64,000 nt of DNA, from NCBI GenBank assembly GCA_949316235.1, contig OX438744.1:24477578-24541577 (forward strand). Direction: 5' to 3'. The notes under the pieces are model-generated. The model searched no databases. It worked only from the letters and a program-made list of their open reading frames with translations, and was not told the DNA's origin. This document shows positions 54,011 through 64,000 of the stretch, in pieces. Every line of letters starts with the position of its first letter. Within the stretch, counting starts at the first letter, position 1. The translations under genes and the position numbers were made by a program. The DNA is from Oegoconia quadripuncta (Eukaryota; Arthropoda; Insecta; Lepidoptera; Autostichidae).

Positions 54011-54369
54011 TTTTACCAAGTCTTTCAACCGACGTCAACAAGCATGTGAAACTTTGGTTCATATAATAACAAATCTTTAAAATTTCAACAGACTGTTGAA
54101 AATAGTGGTCAGAAATCATATGGCCATTACAATTTGAGCCAAAAACATGGCAATAACTATAAAACCAAGTTATAATGATATTGTTGATCAAGAACATTTT
54201 ATAAATTGTAGTGTAGACGAACGACTTTTCTCCTTTTACTTGCATACAAAAGTACATGCATTATGGATATTTATTGTAGGTATTTTGTTTATATATTTTA
54301 ACACAATATTTTATTAACAAGTTACATTGCAAGACCCACGTAAGATAAGCGTCATAACTCGCGCCTCAT

Positions 54370-54810
54370 AGCCGAAATCAGCCGAAAATTATTGGACTTC
54401 TATACTAATAATGGCTAAATAAGATCTATGATACTACTGTATTCTCGCAAATAAACGATTTATATTTTGATCGAATTCGATTACGGTTGCTAGGGGAAAG
54501 TTTTTCGTAATCAAGATCGGCGTCACCATTAAAGGGGAATTACACGAATACAAATTCTGTAATGTAATGTTGTTGATTTTTTACCTTATTTGTCTGTATA
54601 ACTGTAAAAACAAAGGCTTCAGCTATCTGTGAGCCAAACTTAAAATTTAAAATTTCAGGCATTTCCACGTGAGATAAGATCATTTGTTGAATGCCAATTT
54701 AAATCTATTGGAAACATACAGTGTGTCCAAGCTACTACCGCTTTTCCGAATGGAAAATCGTCTGTGGGAAAAGAGCGGCGCAAGAACCCCATAGGACCAG
54801 GTTTTGTTCG
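54370..54810. mobile_element. Family E copy followed by LINE 3' end
   Basis: 54370-54560: CCGAAAATTATTGGACTTCT, GATTACGGTTGCTAGGGG and GGGGAATTACACGAATACAA (family E). 54655-54805: TTGTTGAATGCCAATTTAAA and GGGAAAAGAGCGGCGCAAGA (same LINE end as 45355). Confidence 0.6.
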
Positions 54811-55595
54811 TCTTCTATCTTCTACGTAAGATAGCCAGATTATCCAGTCCTTAATTATGTCTCGTTTCGAAGCGCTTCTACCTTCGCTCTTTACATTGTG
54901 TTCTGATTTAACTTTGTAAAGATAATAATTAATATAATAAGCCCCACTTTATTGGACTATTTTTGGCAAGTGTTGCACGTGGGTGGCAGTCTGCTATAAT
55001 TCTTATCAGAATTATGTTGTAGCGTTCATGTAGGGCTTATCCCTCGCACCTGAACCTTGTAAACGCTAAAAAGCTAACGCGTTGAGCCAAATTGCCGCTT
55101 TAAGGCCGACAGGTTTAAGGCGTATCTAGGGAGTAAATTTAGTTAAAGAGATCAGGGCTAACTGAAAGTTTATGCTTGCATATTTTTAGGTAGGTTTTGA
55201 ATCGGAGTTCATTCTACTGCATTCTAAATTCGTACAGATACATGGTGTAAATTTAAAGTGCCTAATTTTAAGCCTTAAACCATTTGTAGTGGGTATAGTG
55301 ATTCTTGCGTACGTATTTCGTTAAACCAGAAATTATATGTTCTAGAAACTTTTTTATTGTAAAAAACGTCTGCGTGACGTGTAAGAAAGCAACTTTTAGT
55401 AGTTATGAAATGTACTCAAGTACGGCTACTTGAGTATTACATCTGCATTGGACCTGTCTGTACCACGCCTTTTACGCCTTTTACGATATCGAGGGTGTAG
55501 TGTGTGAGTCGCAACACCCTATACGTAGCTCTTAGTTAGGTTATAAGTTTGTATTAATATATTGTTGATTGAGCCTCAAGGGCAGTTAATACACG
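54811..55595. other. Intron 4 DNA, nothing recognised
   Basis: AT-rich. No supported feature. Confidence 0.4.
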
Positions 55596-55599
55596 GTTG

Positions 55600-55892
55600 T
55601 CAAGGTCAAAGTCAAAGTCAAAAATGCTTTATTTTGTAGGTACACAGAGTACAATTAAAATAGTCAATTTTACGTTTTTTAAGCTACTGCTTGTTCAAAA
55701 TGCAATTTTCCCCTGACTCGAAGGGCTGCTCTTTTGAATCAGGCTTTGATTTTACATAAAGGTTTTTATATTTCATTATTAATTGTGAAAATTAGAATGC
55801 GAACGATCTGATTATGTCCAGGGATGATTATCATCTAAATAGTCTGATATTTTATAATACGCTTTGTTAATAAATTTCTGTGTTATAGAATA
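55600..55892 (-). mobile_element. Jockey-type LINE 3' end
   Basis: TCAAAGTCAAAGTCAAAAAT, GCTTTATTTTGTAGGTACAC, AAGCTACTGCTTGTTC, then ATTATCATCTAAATAGTCTG (the coding C terminus in minus reading). About 30 bases of the usual tail (GAAGAACAAGCAAGAA) are missing. Confidence 0.8.
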
Positions 55893-56264
55893 AGTAAGTA
55901 TTATAGTAGTATAGTATATAAGAAGATACATAGTTCTATTGACCTGTTCGAAACCATAAGGTATTTATTCTGGCTACGAAATTTCAGGTATCTCAGATTA
56001 AAGCTTCCCCTTCCATATGCCACGTCACTCGACTATGCGTATTTTCCATGGCCCCCGTTTCCGCTATCTCTAAATACAATGATAAATCACTTAGTATCCC
56101 ACCGGGTGACTAACCACAGGTGTATGCTGGTACGATGCCAAGGCGTGGGCAGCTCGCGTGGTGGTCAATGGGGTACAGGGTACGCCCCAAACGATGGATG
56201 ACTTGATAATATTTTGGGCTATTTTTAGCTGAATTGAAAGTTGACTGAACTTGTCTATATTGGT

Positions 56265-56620
56265 AGTTTTATTTACCCTAACGAAAAACGACGGGTGTTA
56301 CGTGTTTGACAGCGTTGTATGTGTGTGAGTGTGTCCAGTCTTTGCCCGGATATATTTCAGTAATGTAAGAAAGAAAGAAAGAAAAAGTATTTATTCTTTT
56401 ATTTATTAATTAATTATTATTTATTAATGTGTGGCCCAATTGAGTGCAGTTTTTTATATTAAAGACTAAACAAGGCGAGAGGTTCTTTAATTATATTTAA
56501 ATTAAACTACCTATGCCAATAACTTATATTTAAGATTTTACTCGAGGACAGGTTCTAAGCCATGTTTGATGGAAATCGATTAATCCTTTTCGTAGATATT
56601 TTTCTCTTACATTGGGTCTA
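56265..56620 (+). mobile_element. Family D repeat copy
   Basis: CGAAAAACGACGGGTGTTAC, GTGTCCAGTCTTTGCCCGGA, TGTGTGGCCCAATTGAGTGC and GATGGAAATCGATTAATCC, with a (GAAA)n run at about 56368. Confidence 0.6.
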
Positions 56621-56739
56621 TTTTAATCATTCGTATTTTAAATTATCAGTTTACCGTATAATAAATCTAGGCTAATCCACAAGCAGATGAAGTACTTGGT
56701 TAATGATTTTTACAAACACACCGACTTCAATATAGGTTA

Positions 56740-56945
56740 TTGAATAGAATTCATTATAATATAAATTCGCACACCCCAAACTAAGAAAAGCTTGTACTGG
56801 ATACTAAATAACGGATTAACATACATATATGAACATCCATGACTCAGGAATAAATGTTCGTATTCATTTACGTCTCGCACGATTCGAACCCGCAGCCGTT
56901 GGTTTTGCAACAGGGTCACTATTCACTACACCAACCGGTCGTCAA
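56740..56945 (-). mobile_element. SINE family C2
   Basis: Minus copy with the B-box complement GATTCGAACCCGCAGCCGTT and TGGATACTAAATAACGGATT in the 3' part. Confidence 0.75.
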
Positions 56946-57027
56946 GAATTTAGGTACTACAAGAACCATGAGTAACAACTGACAATATTAGCCAGTTAAA
57001 ATAACATTTTGTATTTAGAGTATACCT

Positions 57028-57358
57028 TTTTTTTATGCACAACGGGTTGGCACTTGACCTCAATCACACCTGATGTTAAATGAAGATGAGGCCGAAGGTG
57101 GTAACGTACTGACCCGGAAACCCCAACATATTTGGGGACTGACTATCTTATCTCTGACAATCGGAACACAACAATGCTATTAACATTGCTGTTTGGCGGT
57201 AGATTTAGATAAGATGGTGGTAGCTAGCCAGGCGGACATTTAAAATGCCCTACCACCAACCGAACTGAGTACTTAAACATGTACCCCGCTGGGGATCGAA
57301 CCCGCGACCTCCGATTCGTAAACTCTATGTTGTTTACATTGAGCTACGGAGGCGGTTA
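57028..57358 (-). mobile_element. SINE family A, full length
   Basis: Minus copy from TTTTTTTATGCACAACGG to GCTACGGAGGCGGTTA. Confidence 0.9.
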
Positions 57359-57359
57359 A

Positions 57360-57810
57360 AATATTACTTTTTATTAATATTTATTGTTCTGAGAAAAAGG
57401 GCATTGACACACACAGACAGAAAGACAACCAAGTGATCCCAACAGGCTTTCACCACCATCTTCTCCTCCTGTAAAAATGTGCTTCATAATACTGTAAAAA
57501 ATGTGGTAGTATCTCTCTTTTTTTACCAAATTCTGGAGGAACATGGACTTTTGCATGCCACAGTTGCTCTCCTGAATACTTTAGGTAACTGTCTATGGCA
57601 ATAGACCGTAAGAAGCTTCTACGGCTTTTGAGTCTCGCGCTGGGCATTTTGTGGTCGTGTAAGGGGTATTGCTAAAACTTCCACTTGACAGATCATCAAA
57701 ACCTGTTGGGTACTGCTCTTTGCCTACCAACTTGAGATTTGGCACCGAGGAAGGTCTTGGGCATCAGTGGAGAACTAAATATGGGAATACTAGTTTTAAT
57801 ATAAAAATGC
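57360..57810. other. Intron 4 DNA, nothing recognised
   Basis: Two overlapping minus frames of about 60 codons have no motif. No repeat identified. Confidence 0.35.
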
Positions 57811-57811
57811 G

Positions 57812-58700
57812 GGTTGAAATGAAATGAAAGGAAAACTTTATTGTGTGTGGAATTTGGGTTATACATCTGCAGCTGTCTTTGCTTAACATTTTAGTTACAC
57901 CAAACCGTACCTTTTCAAGTGTATATACAAACATTGACAATTTTACAAAAAATTAACATATATATGAAAAAAAACAGAAGTTATCAAATATTTAGGTGTC
58001 ATTCTCGACCACAATCTAAATTTCAGTAATCATATTGATTACTTGTCAAGCCGAGTGCGATAAGTTGTAAATGTGATTGGACGACTTCGTGACGTAGCAA
58101 ACAAAGAGACTCTGAAATTCGTTTACTATGCTCTCTGCCAATCTCTTTTGACATATTGTATTGAATGTTGGGGAGGAGCTGCTAAGTCACATATGATTAA
58201 AATTGAGAGAGCCCAACGCTCTGTATTGAAAGTCATGCTCAAAAGGCCGTACAGGTACCCTACTGCCAACGTATATAGAGAAAGCCTGGTTCTAACAGTC
58301 CGGCAGCTGTATATATCCAAAATGGCACTATGTACACACAAAGACACCCTCAACTGTGAGTTATATAAAGACATGTTACAAAAGCGTACCTTTAAAGTCC
58401 CATTAAATTCGGTGCGAACTGCCTTTGCTCAAAGATTCAGTCCCTTTATCGATAAATATTTATACAACACAATAGTTAGGGCTTGTGATATAAAAAGTGC
58501 TTCTTGTCGTCAAGCTAAAATTCTAATTAATGAGTGGTTGATGACTCTCAGCTACGACCAAACTGAAAACTTGCTTAAAATAGTCATGTAGGCACAATTA
58601 TTATTCATTATTTATCTATTTATCATTATACATTTGTTAGTACTTGCATGTTCTGTTATTGTGAAATTAAATATTTTTTTTCATTTCATTTTTCATATAG
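57812..58700 (+). pseudogene. LINE ORF2 C-terminal part with stop
   Basis: 57971-58591 is one frame broken by a TAA at about 58062: VIKYLGVILDHNLNFSNHID is the post-RT motif, then VYYALCQSLLTYCIECWGGA, KIERAQRSVLKVMLKRPYRY and a C-terminal YDQTENLLKIV before the stop at 58591. This is the Jockey/R1-like C-terminal region. A minus-strand LINE end (AAATGAAAGGAAAACTTTAT) at 57820-57960 precedes it, and a poly-T/ATTT end follows at about 58660. Confidence 0.75.
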
Positions 58701-58704
58701 ATTT

Positions 58705-59600
58705 GTAATTTGTTGAAGTCTCAGAAAACTACACACTGCCTGTAAATAAATGCTGTTTTCCTACAGTTTTTGGTGACGGCGCGTGAAAAGAATAGAAACC
58801 GTTTCTTCTCGTGGGCTTCGTTAATCGACAATGGGACTTTCCATTAAAAAACATCTATACATTTGCACATTTTAACGGCGCGCGGCGATGGGCTCACCCA
58901 CTGTCACATGTGCATTTGGGTATACTTCGAAAGGTGAATTGTGGATGTTGTATCAAAAACACCTAAACGCTTGTTTGGGATATGTCTGACCACCCTATTT
59001 GGGATAAAGATCGCGGTTACCTATTCTAAAGTAATAATTCCATAGTAGAAGTATGTATAGACATCTGGAATATTGCACGTACATCACCTGACTTGGCTGC
59101 ATCGAGTGCCAGGAACGTTACACAGTAACGAGCAACCAGTGTAATTGACTTGGGAGGGGAGAGATTTATTGTGTCCACGCAGATGTCAAGATTCACCACA
59201 AATTACTGCGCTCTTTGTACTGTCCACCTGAAAGTGGATGAGGACGGGTAATTGGGGGAAACGTCACCGTGTCAGGGTTACGAAGACGGATGGTCGAGGA
59301 AGAGTTCAAGTTGTTTATTGTACGGCTAAATTATTCTTTCTTTCTTTTATTCTTTATTGCAAATAAACACAAAAGATACAATTGTCAGATACAAAGATAC
59401 AAAGGTGAGCTTATCTCTAAGAGAGATCTCTTCCAGCCAACCCTATAAGCGGTTAGAGAGTGTATATGATGTTTATAATGAGTGTTATACTCATAATGAT
59501 AATAATAATGATAATTATAATGAGTGTTATACCGCGGCATTCCCAAAAATGCACACAAACATTATGTTTTATTTTCTTTCTTTGGGTAACTTACAGCCTT
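58705..59600. other. Intron 4 DNA with small repeat fragments
   Basis: 58979-59010 is the inverse of the fragment at 1313. 59330-59400 has a LINE end (TTTATTCTTTATTGCAAATA). TAATGAGTGTTATAC is repeated at about 59476 and 59518 around a TAATAATGATAA run. Confidence 0.4.
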
Positions 59601-59607
59601 AGCATAT

Positions 59608-59870
59608 AAATAATAAAAAATATCTTTGCACATACACACAACGCCGTCTAGGTCCACAGTAAGCATTTACGCTTGTGTTATGGATACCAGATGGTTGGTA
59701 AACTACATAAATACATATTTTTTGTAAATAAATACATATATAAATGAAAAACATCCATAGCTCGGGAACACATGTATGTCTTCATCATACAAACTTATGC
59801 CCCTAGCGGGATTTGAACCCGCGACCTTTTGGTAAAGCAGTCAGAGTTTGTAACCACTATATATACCTAG
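59608..59870 (-). mobile_element. SINE family C, near full length
   Basis: Minus copy: TAATAAAAAATATCTTTGCA, ACACAACGCCGTCTAGGTCC, ATGCCCCTAGCGGGATTTGA and CCCGCGACC, then the head GTTTGTAACCACTATA. Confidence 0.85.
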
Positions 59871-60685
59871 ATAAAAAGCTCGACTACCACTGTCTCAATC
59901 ACTCTACACTCACTCTACTTACAGGCTTGCACTGAGGGCGGAGCGTGAGTTTTGTTTCGACTTAACTTTACTACCGCGTTCACGTTTACGTGACGATTTG
60001 TATGAAGAAATATGCAGCGCCCCTAGCGGATAGTTTGCAAAACGATTTTTTTCATAGATACTTTTTAAGTAAACGCGAACGCGACGGTAAAGTTAAAAAC
60101 GAGACAAAACTCGCACTTCGCACACAGATCTACATAATCTGTCAACAAATAATCATAATATTTCATCATCCTATCACCTACAGGGCTTCCGCTGACCATA
60201 GGTCTACCCATAATCACATTTGAACCGTTTTAAATTGGTAAAATGTTGTGTTTAAAGTTTGAAGCCTATGTCTATCAGTACGAATCGAACGAAATCTGCT
60301 CCAAAACGGCTAAATCGATTTAACAACTCAATACGTTTAAATTTTTCTTTGAATGAATTTTCGTTAATTTTTAAACGATTTTGATAAAAGTTTGGTATAA
60401 CATTTTAGTACTTTTCCAGTGCTTCATCAAATCTTTACCAAACTTTTTACTTACGGTACGCCTTCAATAAAAAAAAAAGTGTTATTGAACTCCTTCCTTG
60501 AGCAGTCGGAAAAAATACATTCAATTTTGTACCAATAATGTAGGTACTAATTGTACAGCAATATCTATTACTTTCCTAATTAAGGATCTTGGTCAAATAC
60601 ATCTTTTTACTGAAAATGCAGATTTTTTAGCATTTTAACCATAGTATCATTATAGAAACAGTAACAACTGTCTATTTAGGCATCA
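59871..60685. other. Intron 4 DNA, nothing recognised
   Basis: A 77-codon + frame at 59990-60223 has no motif. Confidence 0.35.
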
Positions 60686-60689
60686 AAAT

Positions 60690-61048
60690 CAAAAATATTT
60701 TATTCAATGTAGGATACAAAAATATTAGTTATTTTTTAAAACTACCTCGCTTCATAAGGTGCTATCGTTAGGGAGAAGAAGCGACAAGAAACTCTTTAAC
60801 AACACATCTTTTAAATTGGTTTTCATATTTACAATTACATTTTATATTACATATTACATATTATTTTCATTTTTACTATTTGGACTCCTACAACCGCCAG
60901 ACGCAAACGTGGCAGACCGCGAAAACGGTGGAGAGACGAGCTTGTCAGTTTTAATAAGGGATGGTTTGTGCTCGCCAAGAACAAAAACGACTGGAAGCAG
61001 ATGAGGGAGGCCTTTACCCAGCACTGGGACACTATGGGCGCTTAAAAA
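60690..61048 (+). mobile_element. LINE tail (minus) and RT C-terminal end (plus)
   Basis: 60690-60815 is a minus-strand LINE tail (AAAATATTTTATTCAATGTA, GAAGCGACAAGAAACTC). 60893-61044 is a + strand coding end reading KRGRPRKRWRDELVSF, WKQMREAFTQHWDTMGA and a stop, the C terminus of an RTE-like reverse transcriptase. It ends 146 bp before exon 5. Confidence 0.75.
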
Positions 61049-61190
61049 TAAACATTTTCTCATTTTCAAAAAAAAAAGAAAAATAATAATAATGTTAATA
61101 TTACAAAACAAAATCAATTAACATAAGCGTAGTTTACGACCAGCATTACAATTACAACAATTTTGACTGTATGTAATCTCTCTCCCACAG

Positions 61191-61361
61191 GGCGGTGGTC
61201 CGCGAGCTGATCGAGACAGAGGAGGAGTTCGGGCGGGACATGCAACAGGTGGTGTCCCGCTACATGAGACCCATGGAGAAGGCCAGCACGCCCAAGCCGG
61301 TGTTCGACAACAGAGAGCTACTCTTCTCCAACTTCAAGCAGATCGCAGAGTTCCACAACAC
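61191..61361 (+). CDS. unc-89: Unc-89/obscurin-like, exon 5 (DH domain, start)
   Basis: The acceptor CTCTCCCACAG|G completes the CAG codon begun in exon 4 (phase 2). The donor AACAC|GTGAGT is phase 2. The exon starts the RhoGEF/DH domain: VVRELIETEEEFGRDMQQVV carries the CR1 Glu of the E-x-x-[YF] signature, then SRYMRPM, a short loop, and LLFSNFKQIAEFHN, the conserved LFxNxxxIxxFH helix. DH domains catalyse GDP/GTP exchange on Rho-family GTPases. In the Unc-89/obscurin family this DH, followed by a PH domain, lies after the SH3 in invertebrates, which fixes the gene identity. High GC and third-position G/C set it apart from the intron. Confidence 0.93.
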
Positions 61362-61402
61362 GTGAGTACCTGCCTATACAGAGTAAGTTTGAATTCGTGT
61401 TT

Positions 61403-61690
61403 TTGACCGCCTCCGTGGCTCAATATAACCGGAGGTCGTGGTTCGATCCTCAGCGGGGTACGTGTTTAGCACTCTGAGTAGTAGTACATTTTAAATGTCC
61501 GCCTGGCTAGCACCGTCCATCTTATCTAAGTCTGCCGCCAAACAGCATTGTCGCTGTCGGAGATAAGATAGCCAGTCCCCCAAATAAGCTGGGGTTTCCG
61601 AGTCAGTACACTTCCAATTTCGGCCTCATTTTCACTTAACATCAGGTGTGATTGAGGTCAAGTGCTAACCCGTTCTCCATAAAAAAAGGA
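61403..61690 (+). mobile_element. SINE family A, degraded
   Basis: Head GACCGCCTCCGTGGCTCAAT has lost the ACATTGGGTTTACG segment. CAGCGGGGTACGTG, CGCCTGGCTAGCACC and ACATCAGGTGTGATTGAGG follow, then the A-tail. Confidence 0.85.
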
Positions 61691-62335
61691 AATTCCCATT
61701 AACTGGTGACGCCTCTTTATTACGAACAAATCTCGCCAAGAAACCATAGTCGAATTCAATCAAGAAATTTTCGATTATCCATACATAAATCATTCTGAAA
61801 CCAGCTTTAGTATGGAATTCCAACAATTTTCGGCTGATTTCTGCTAGTGGAAAGCTTTTTGGAATCAGGAGTGTTTTTTGTAACCTGCTGCTTGTCGTAA
61901 GAATTGTAACCGCTCTTTGAGCTACTCGTAAGATAGCCCTAAATAAATGGAGGAGGGTTCCAGGTGATCGCGCTTATACCTCTGGCCTCATCTTCACTTA
62001 ACGCCACCTGTGACTAAAGTCAAGCACTAACCTGTTACGAGTTATGGGGAGTACTAGGCTCGGTGTTTACAATACAATATAATACAATACAATACAATAA
62101 AATACAAATACTCTTTATTGCGCAAAATAATTTACAATAATTTTTGATGATAACAATAATAATATGTTTACGAATAATAATAATAATAAATATCTTTGCA
62201 CATACACACAGCGCCATCTAGTTCCACACTAAGCAACTAGGCTTATATTATCGATACCAGATGGTTGATGAACTACACAAATACATTTTATTTATGTGTA
62301 TTTATCATAATTTTGTTTTATTAGGGAGCGCAAGT
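61691..62335. mobile_element. Cluster of repeat fragments in intron 5
   Basis: 61685-61870 family E (AAATTCCCATTAACTGGTGA, TTTTCGGCTGATTTC). 61965-62040 is a second SINE A 3' scrap (CCTCATCTTCACTTAACG). 62062-62160 is a LINE tail (AATACAATACAATACAATAA, CTCTTTATTGCG). 62170-62300 is a minus-strand SINE C 3' half (ACACACAGCGCCATCTAGTT). Confidence 0.65.
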
Positions 62336-62735
62336 AAGGCTACTAACGGTCAAGAGTAAGTGCCCGTTCCTCACTGACCTTCAAACTTCAAGCATTTATT
62401 CATGCAAGTTTCATTAATAGCCAATATTTTGGGAAGTCGTAGACAGCAATCGTGATATAAACATTTCGCCGATGACAGTGTCATGTCCAGCATTTCAACA
62501 TCATCAAATCAGCCGCTGGCCGTCCAGTTGACCTCCTCGGTAGATTTTTAGAGCGACAGGTCGGAATCGACCTGCATCTTGATCGACACCTCACGACCTG
62601 GAGGTCATACCTTATGTATAAGGTTATCGGTCTATATTGTGCTACGTGGTCACCGCTTTATAACTTTTCTTTGAGTTATGTACCTCTCACTACCATTTCA
62701 ACTACCTTGTAAGGATTTCGTAATTCCTAGTAAGT
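62336..62735. other. Intron 5 DNA, nothing recognised
   Basis: No exon, RNA or repeat seen. Confidence 0.35.
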
Positions 62736-62739
62736 AGTA

Positions 62740-63065
62740 ACTACCTGTTTGGTGTAATGGTTAAAAACTCTGCTGCTATACCAAAAGGTCGCGGGTTCGA
62801 ATCCCGCTAAGGGCATATGTTTGTATGATGAATGCAGACATGTGTTCTCGAGTTAGGGATGTTTTTCATTTATGTATTTATTTACAAAAGAAAGTCCACT
62901 ACTGGGCATAAGCCTCTCCCATGGGGCGATTAGCATCACTGTCTCTGGGTTTGCATCAGGGCAGCGGTGGGTTGGCGATTTAGATTTCTTCTGGGAGCTC
63001 CAGACTTATGACACTTGCTCACGATCCTATAGTCACATTTAATAGGGTCTATTCCGTCCAGTGCC
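62740..63065 (+). mobile_element. SINE family C, 5' half, then LINE fragment
   Basis: 62745-62895: CTACCTGTTTGGTGTAATGG head, GCGGGTTCGAATCCCG B-box, GGGCATATGTTTGTATGATG body. It is cut at TTTACAAAAG, and 62893-63060 continues as a LINE 3' region (GTCCACTACTGGGCATAAGC, GGGCAGCGGTGGGTTGGCG). Confidence 0.75.
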
Positions 63066-63357
63066 CTTCCGGGATAAACTACGATTTTTTTTATATACAA
63101 AATATATGAAAAAAATCGCTCTGGCCTAATCGTGAATTCTGGAAAATAACAGTAATTAAAGCTATTTACGTATAATTTATAATTAGGTTTTACGCTTCTC
63201 GAGTGCAGGTCAGAGCGATTCTGTATTCAAGAAGAAATCTTAATTAATTCAATCAAGGCGCCACTAGACGGTGTCAACCCTCTTAACAACGCCTACGAGA
63301 AGATATTTTACCAACTTAATACACAAAATTAAAAATTACACATTTTCTGTTCCTCAG
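63066..63357. other. Intron 5 end before exon 6
   Basis: AT-rich, ending in the polypyrimidine tract ATTTTCTGTTCCTCAG. Confidence 0.5.
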
Positions 63358-63523
63358 AGCGCTGTTGGAGGGCATAAAGTACTATGCCGGCGAGCCGCGC
63401 ATGCTCGGCCGAGCACTCCTGCGCATGGAGCGCGAGTTCGACAAACACGTCGCCTACTGCCGCGACGAGCCGCGCGCTCAACATCTACTGCTTGCAGATC
63501 CTGTAGTGCACAAGTACTTCCAG
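63358..63523 (+). CDS. unc-89: Unc-89/obscurin-like, exon 6 (DH domain, continued)
   Basis: The acceptor TTCCTCAG|A is phase 2, and the donor TTCCAG|GTTAGA is phase 0. The frame reads TALLEGIKYYAGEPRMLGRA, LLRMEREFDKHVAYCRDEPR and AQHLLLADPVVHKYFQ. This is the DH middle: after the LFxNxxxIxxFH helix comes the FxxHVxYCxxxP segment typical of RhoGEF domains. The remaining DH helices and the PH and Ig domains must lie beyond the window. An alternative AG two bases later would break the frame. The longer frames continuing past 63523 read into intron and SINE. Confidence 0.93.
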
Positions 63524-63538
63524 GTTAGAAAGAAAATT

Positions 63539-63855
63539 CATCATCATCAACCCATCAACATCCCACTGCAGGGATATAGGCCTTCCCTCGTATAATGAGG
63601 GAGTATGGGCCATAGTCCACCTGCACGCTGGCCTAATTGACGCAAAACTTCACATGCCTTTGATTTTTTTATTTATCAGGCATGCAGGTTTCCTCACGAT
63701 GTTTTCCTTCACCGTTTAAGAGCAGTCGGATAGCACATAAGTAATTAAATAAAATTTAGAAACTCATTGGTACATGGCCTGTCTGAGAATCAAAGCCTTT
63801 TTAAATTGAGAGACCACGTCTTAACCGCCTCTGAGCTGAGCCACCGACGCTCTCA
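63539..63855 (-). mobile_element. SINE family B, full length, next to exon 6
   Basis: Minus copy from CATCATCAACCCATCAACAT through ACGCTGGCCTAATTGACGC and GAGAATCAAAGCCTTTTTAA (degraded B-box) to GAGCCACCGACGCTC. It starts 15 bp after the donor of exon 6. Confidence 0.9.
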
Positions 63856-64000
63856 TATTATTAGTCACAGGAAATTATTTAGCAATCTTTTTTAAAAGAA
63901 ATTGGTATTGAAATGAAATTTCATCAATAATTTTTTGGCAAAAGCAAAGGAGGGATGAGTGTAGCAAAATTTGTATACTTTCGTGTCTAAAACTATTTCT
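63856..64000. other. Start of intron 6, nothing recognised
   Basis: AT-rich to the edge of the window. Confidence 0.4.

Overview
The window looks like nuclear DNA from an insect, most probably a moth or butterfly. It is AT-rich, has long introns with GT-AG borders, and is crowded with tRNA-derived SINEs, short 3' ends of many non-LTR retrotransposons and several DNA elements. One host gene can be supported, on the + strand. Almost everything else is mobile or repeat sequence. Species assignment is inference from style, not from a search.

The host gene is the 5' part of an Unc-89/obscurin-like giant muscle protein. I can place six exons with compatible splice phases: 9226-13824, 13913-14028, 24654-24797 (frame-neutral, probably alternative), 48669-48800, 61191-61361 and 63358-63523. 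They encode 1728 residues, or 1776 with the third exon, and the gene runs off the right edge. In order the protein has a triplicated Cys/Tyr motif at the N terminus, a charged helical stretch, about 31 copies of a 14-residue FVPGQ-type repeat, a long helical region, an Arg/Ser-rich tail, an SH3 domain split over exons 2 and 4, and the start of a RhoGEF (DH) domain in exons 5 and 6. SH3 followed by DH is the arrangement known from Unc-89/obscurin of insects and nematodes, which sits at the sarcomeric M-line. Exon 3 adds 48 residues, including a basic HKLAVRPK stretch, into the n-Src loop of the SH3 domain.

Layout. 1-8.9 kb: upstream DNA with RTE-type LINE copies, SINEs, a small MITE, a 226-bp inverted repeat, an OTU-like remnant and a tandem duplication. 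8.99-9.2 kb: candidate promoter and 5' leader. 9.2-14.0 kb: exons 1 and 2. 14.0-24.6 kb: intron 2 (SINEs, a CpG-rich CCAAT segment). 24.8-48.7 kb: intron 3, a graveyard of Jockey-type and RTE-type fragments, snap-back hairpins, a 23-bp minisatellite and a three-deep nested insertion. 48.8-61.2 kb: intron 4, with a nearly pristine 2.1-kb Tc1/mariner-type element carrying an intact transposase and 268-bp terminal inverted repeats. 61.4-63.4 kb: intron 5, mostly SINEs. 63.5 kb to end: start of intron 6, opening with a SINE 15 bp after the splice donor.

Repeat families are given local names: A, B and C are tRNA-headed SINEs (C2 is a subfamily of C); D, E, F and G are unnamed dispersed repeats. 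All names and boundaries come from reading the sequence by eye; no alignment or database search was run.
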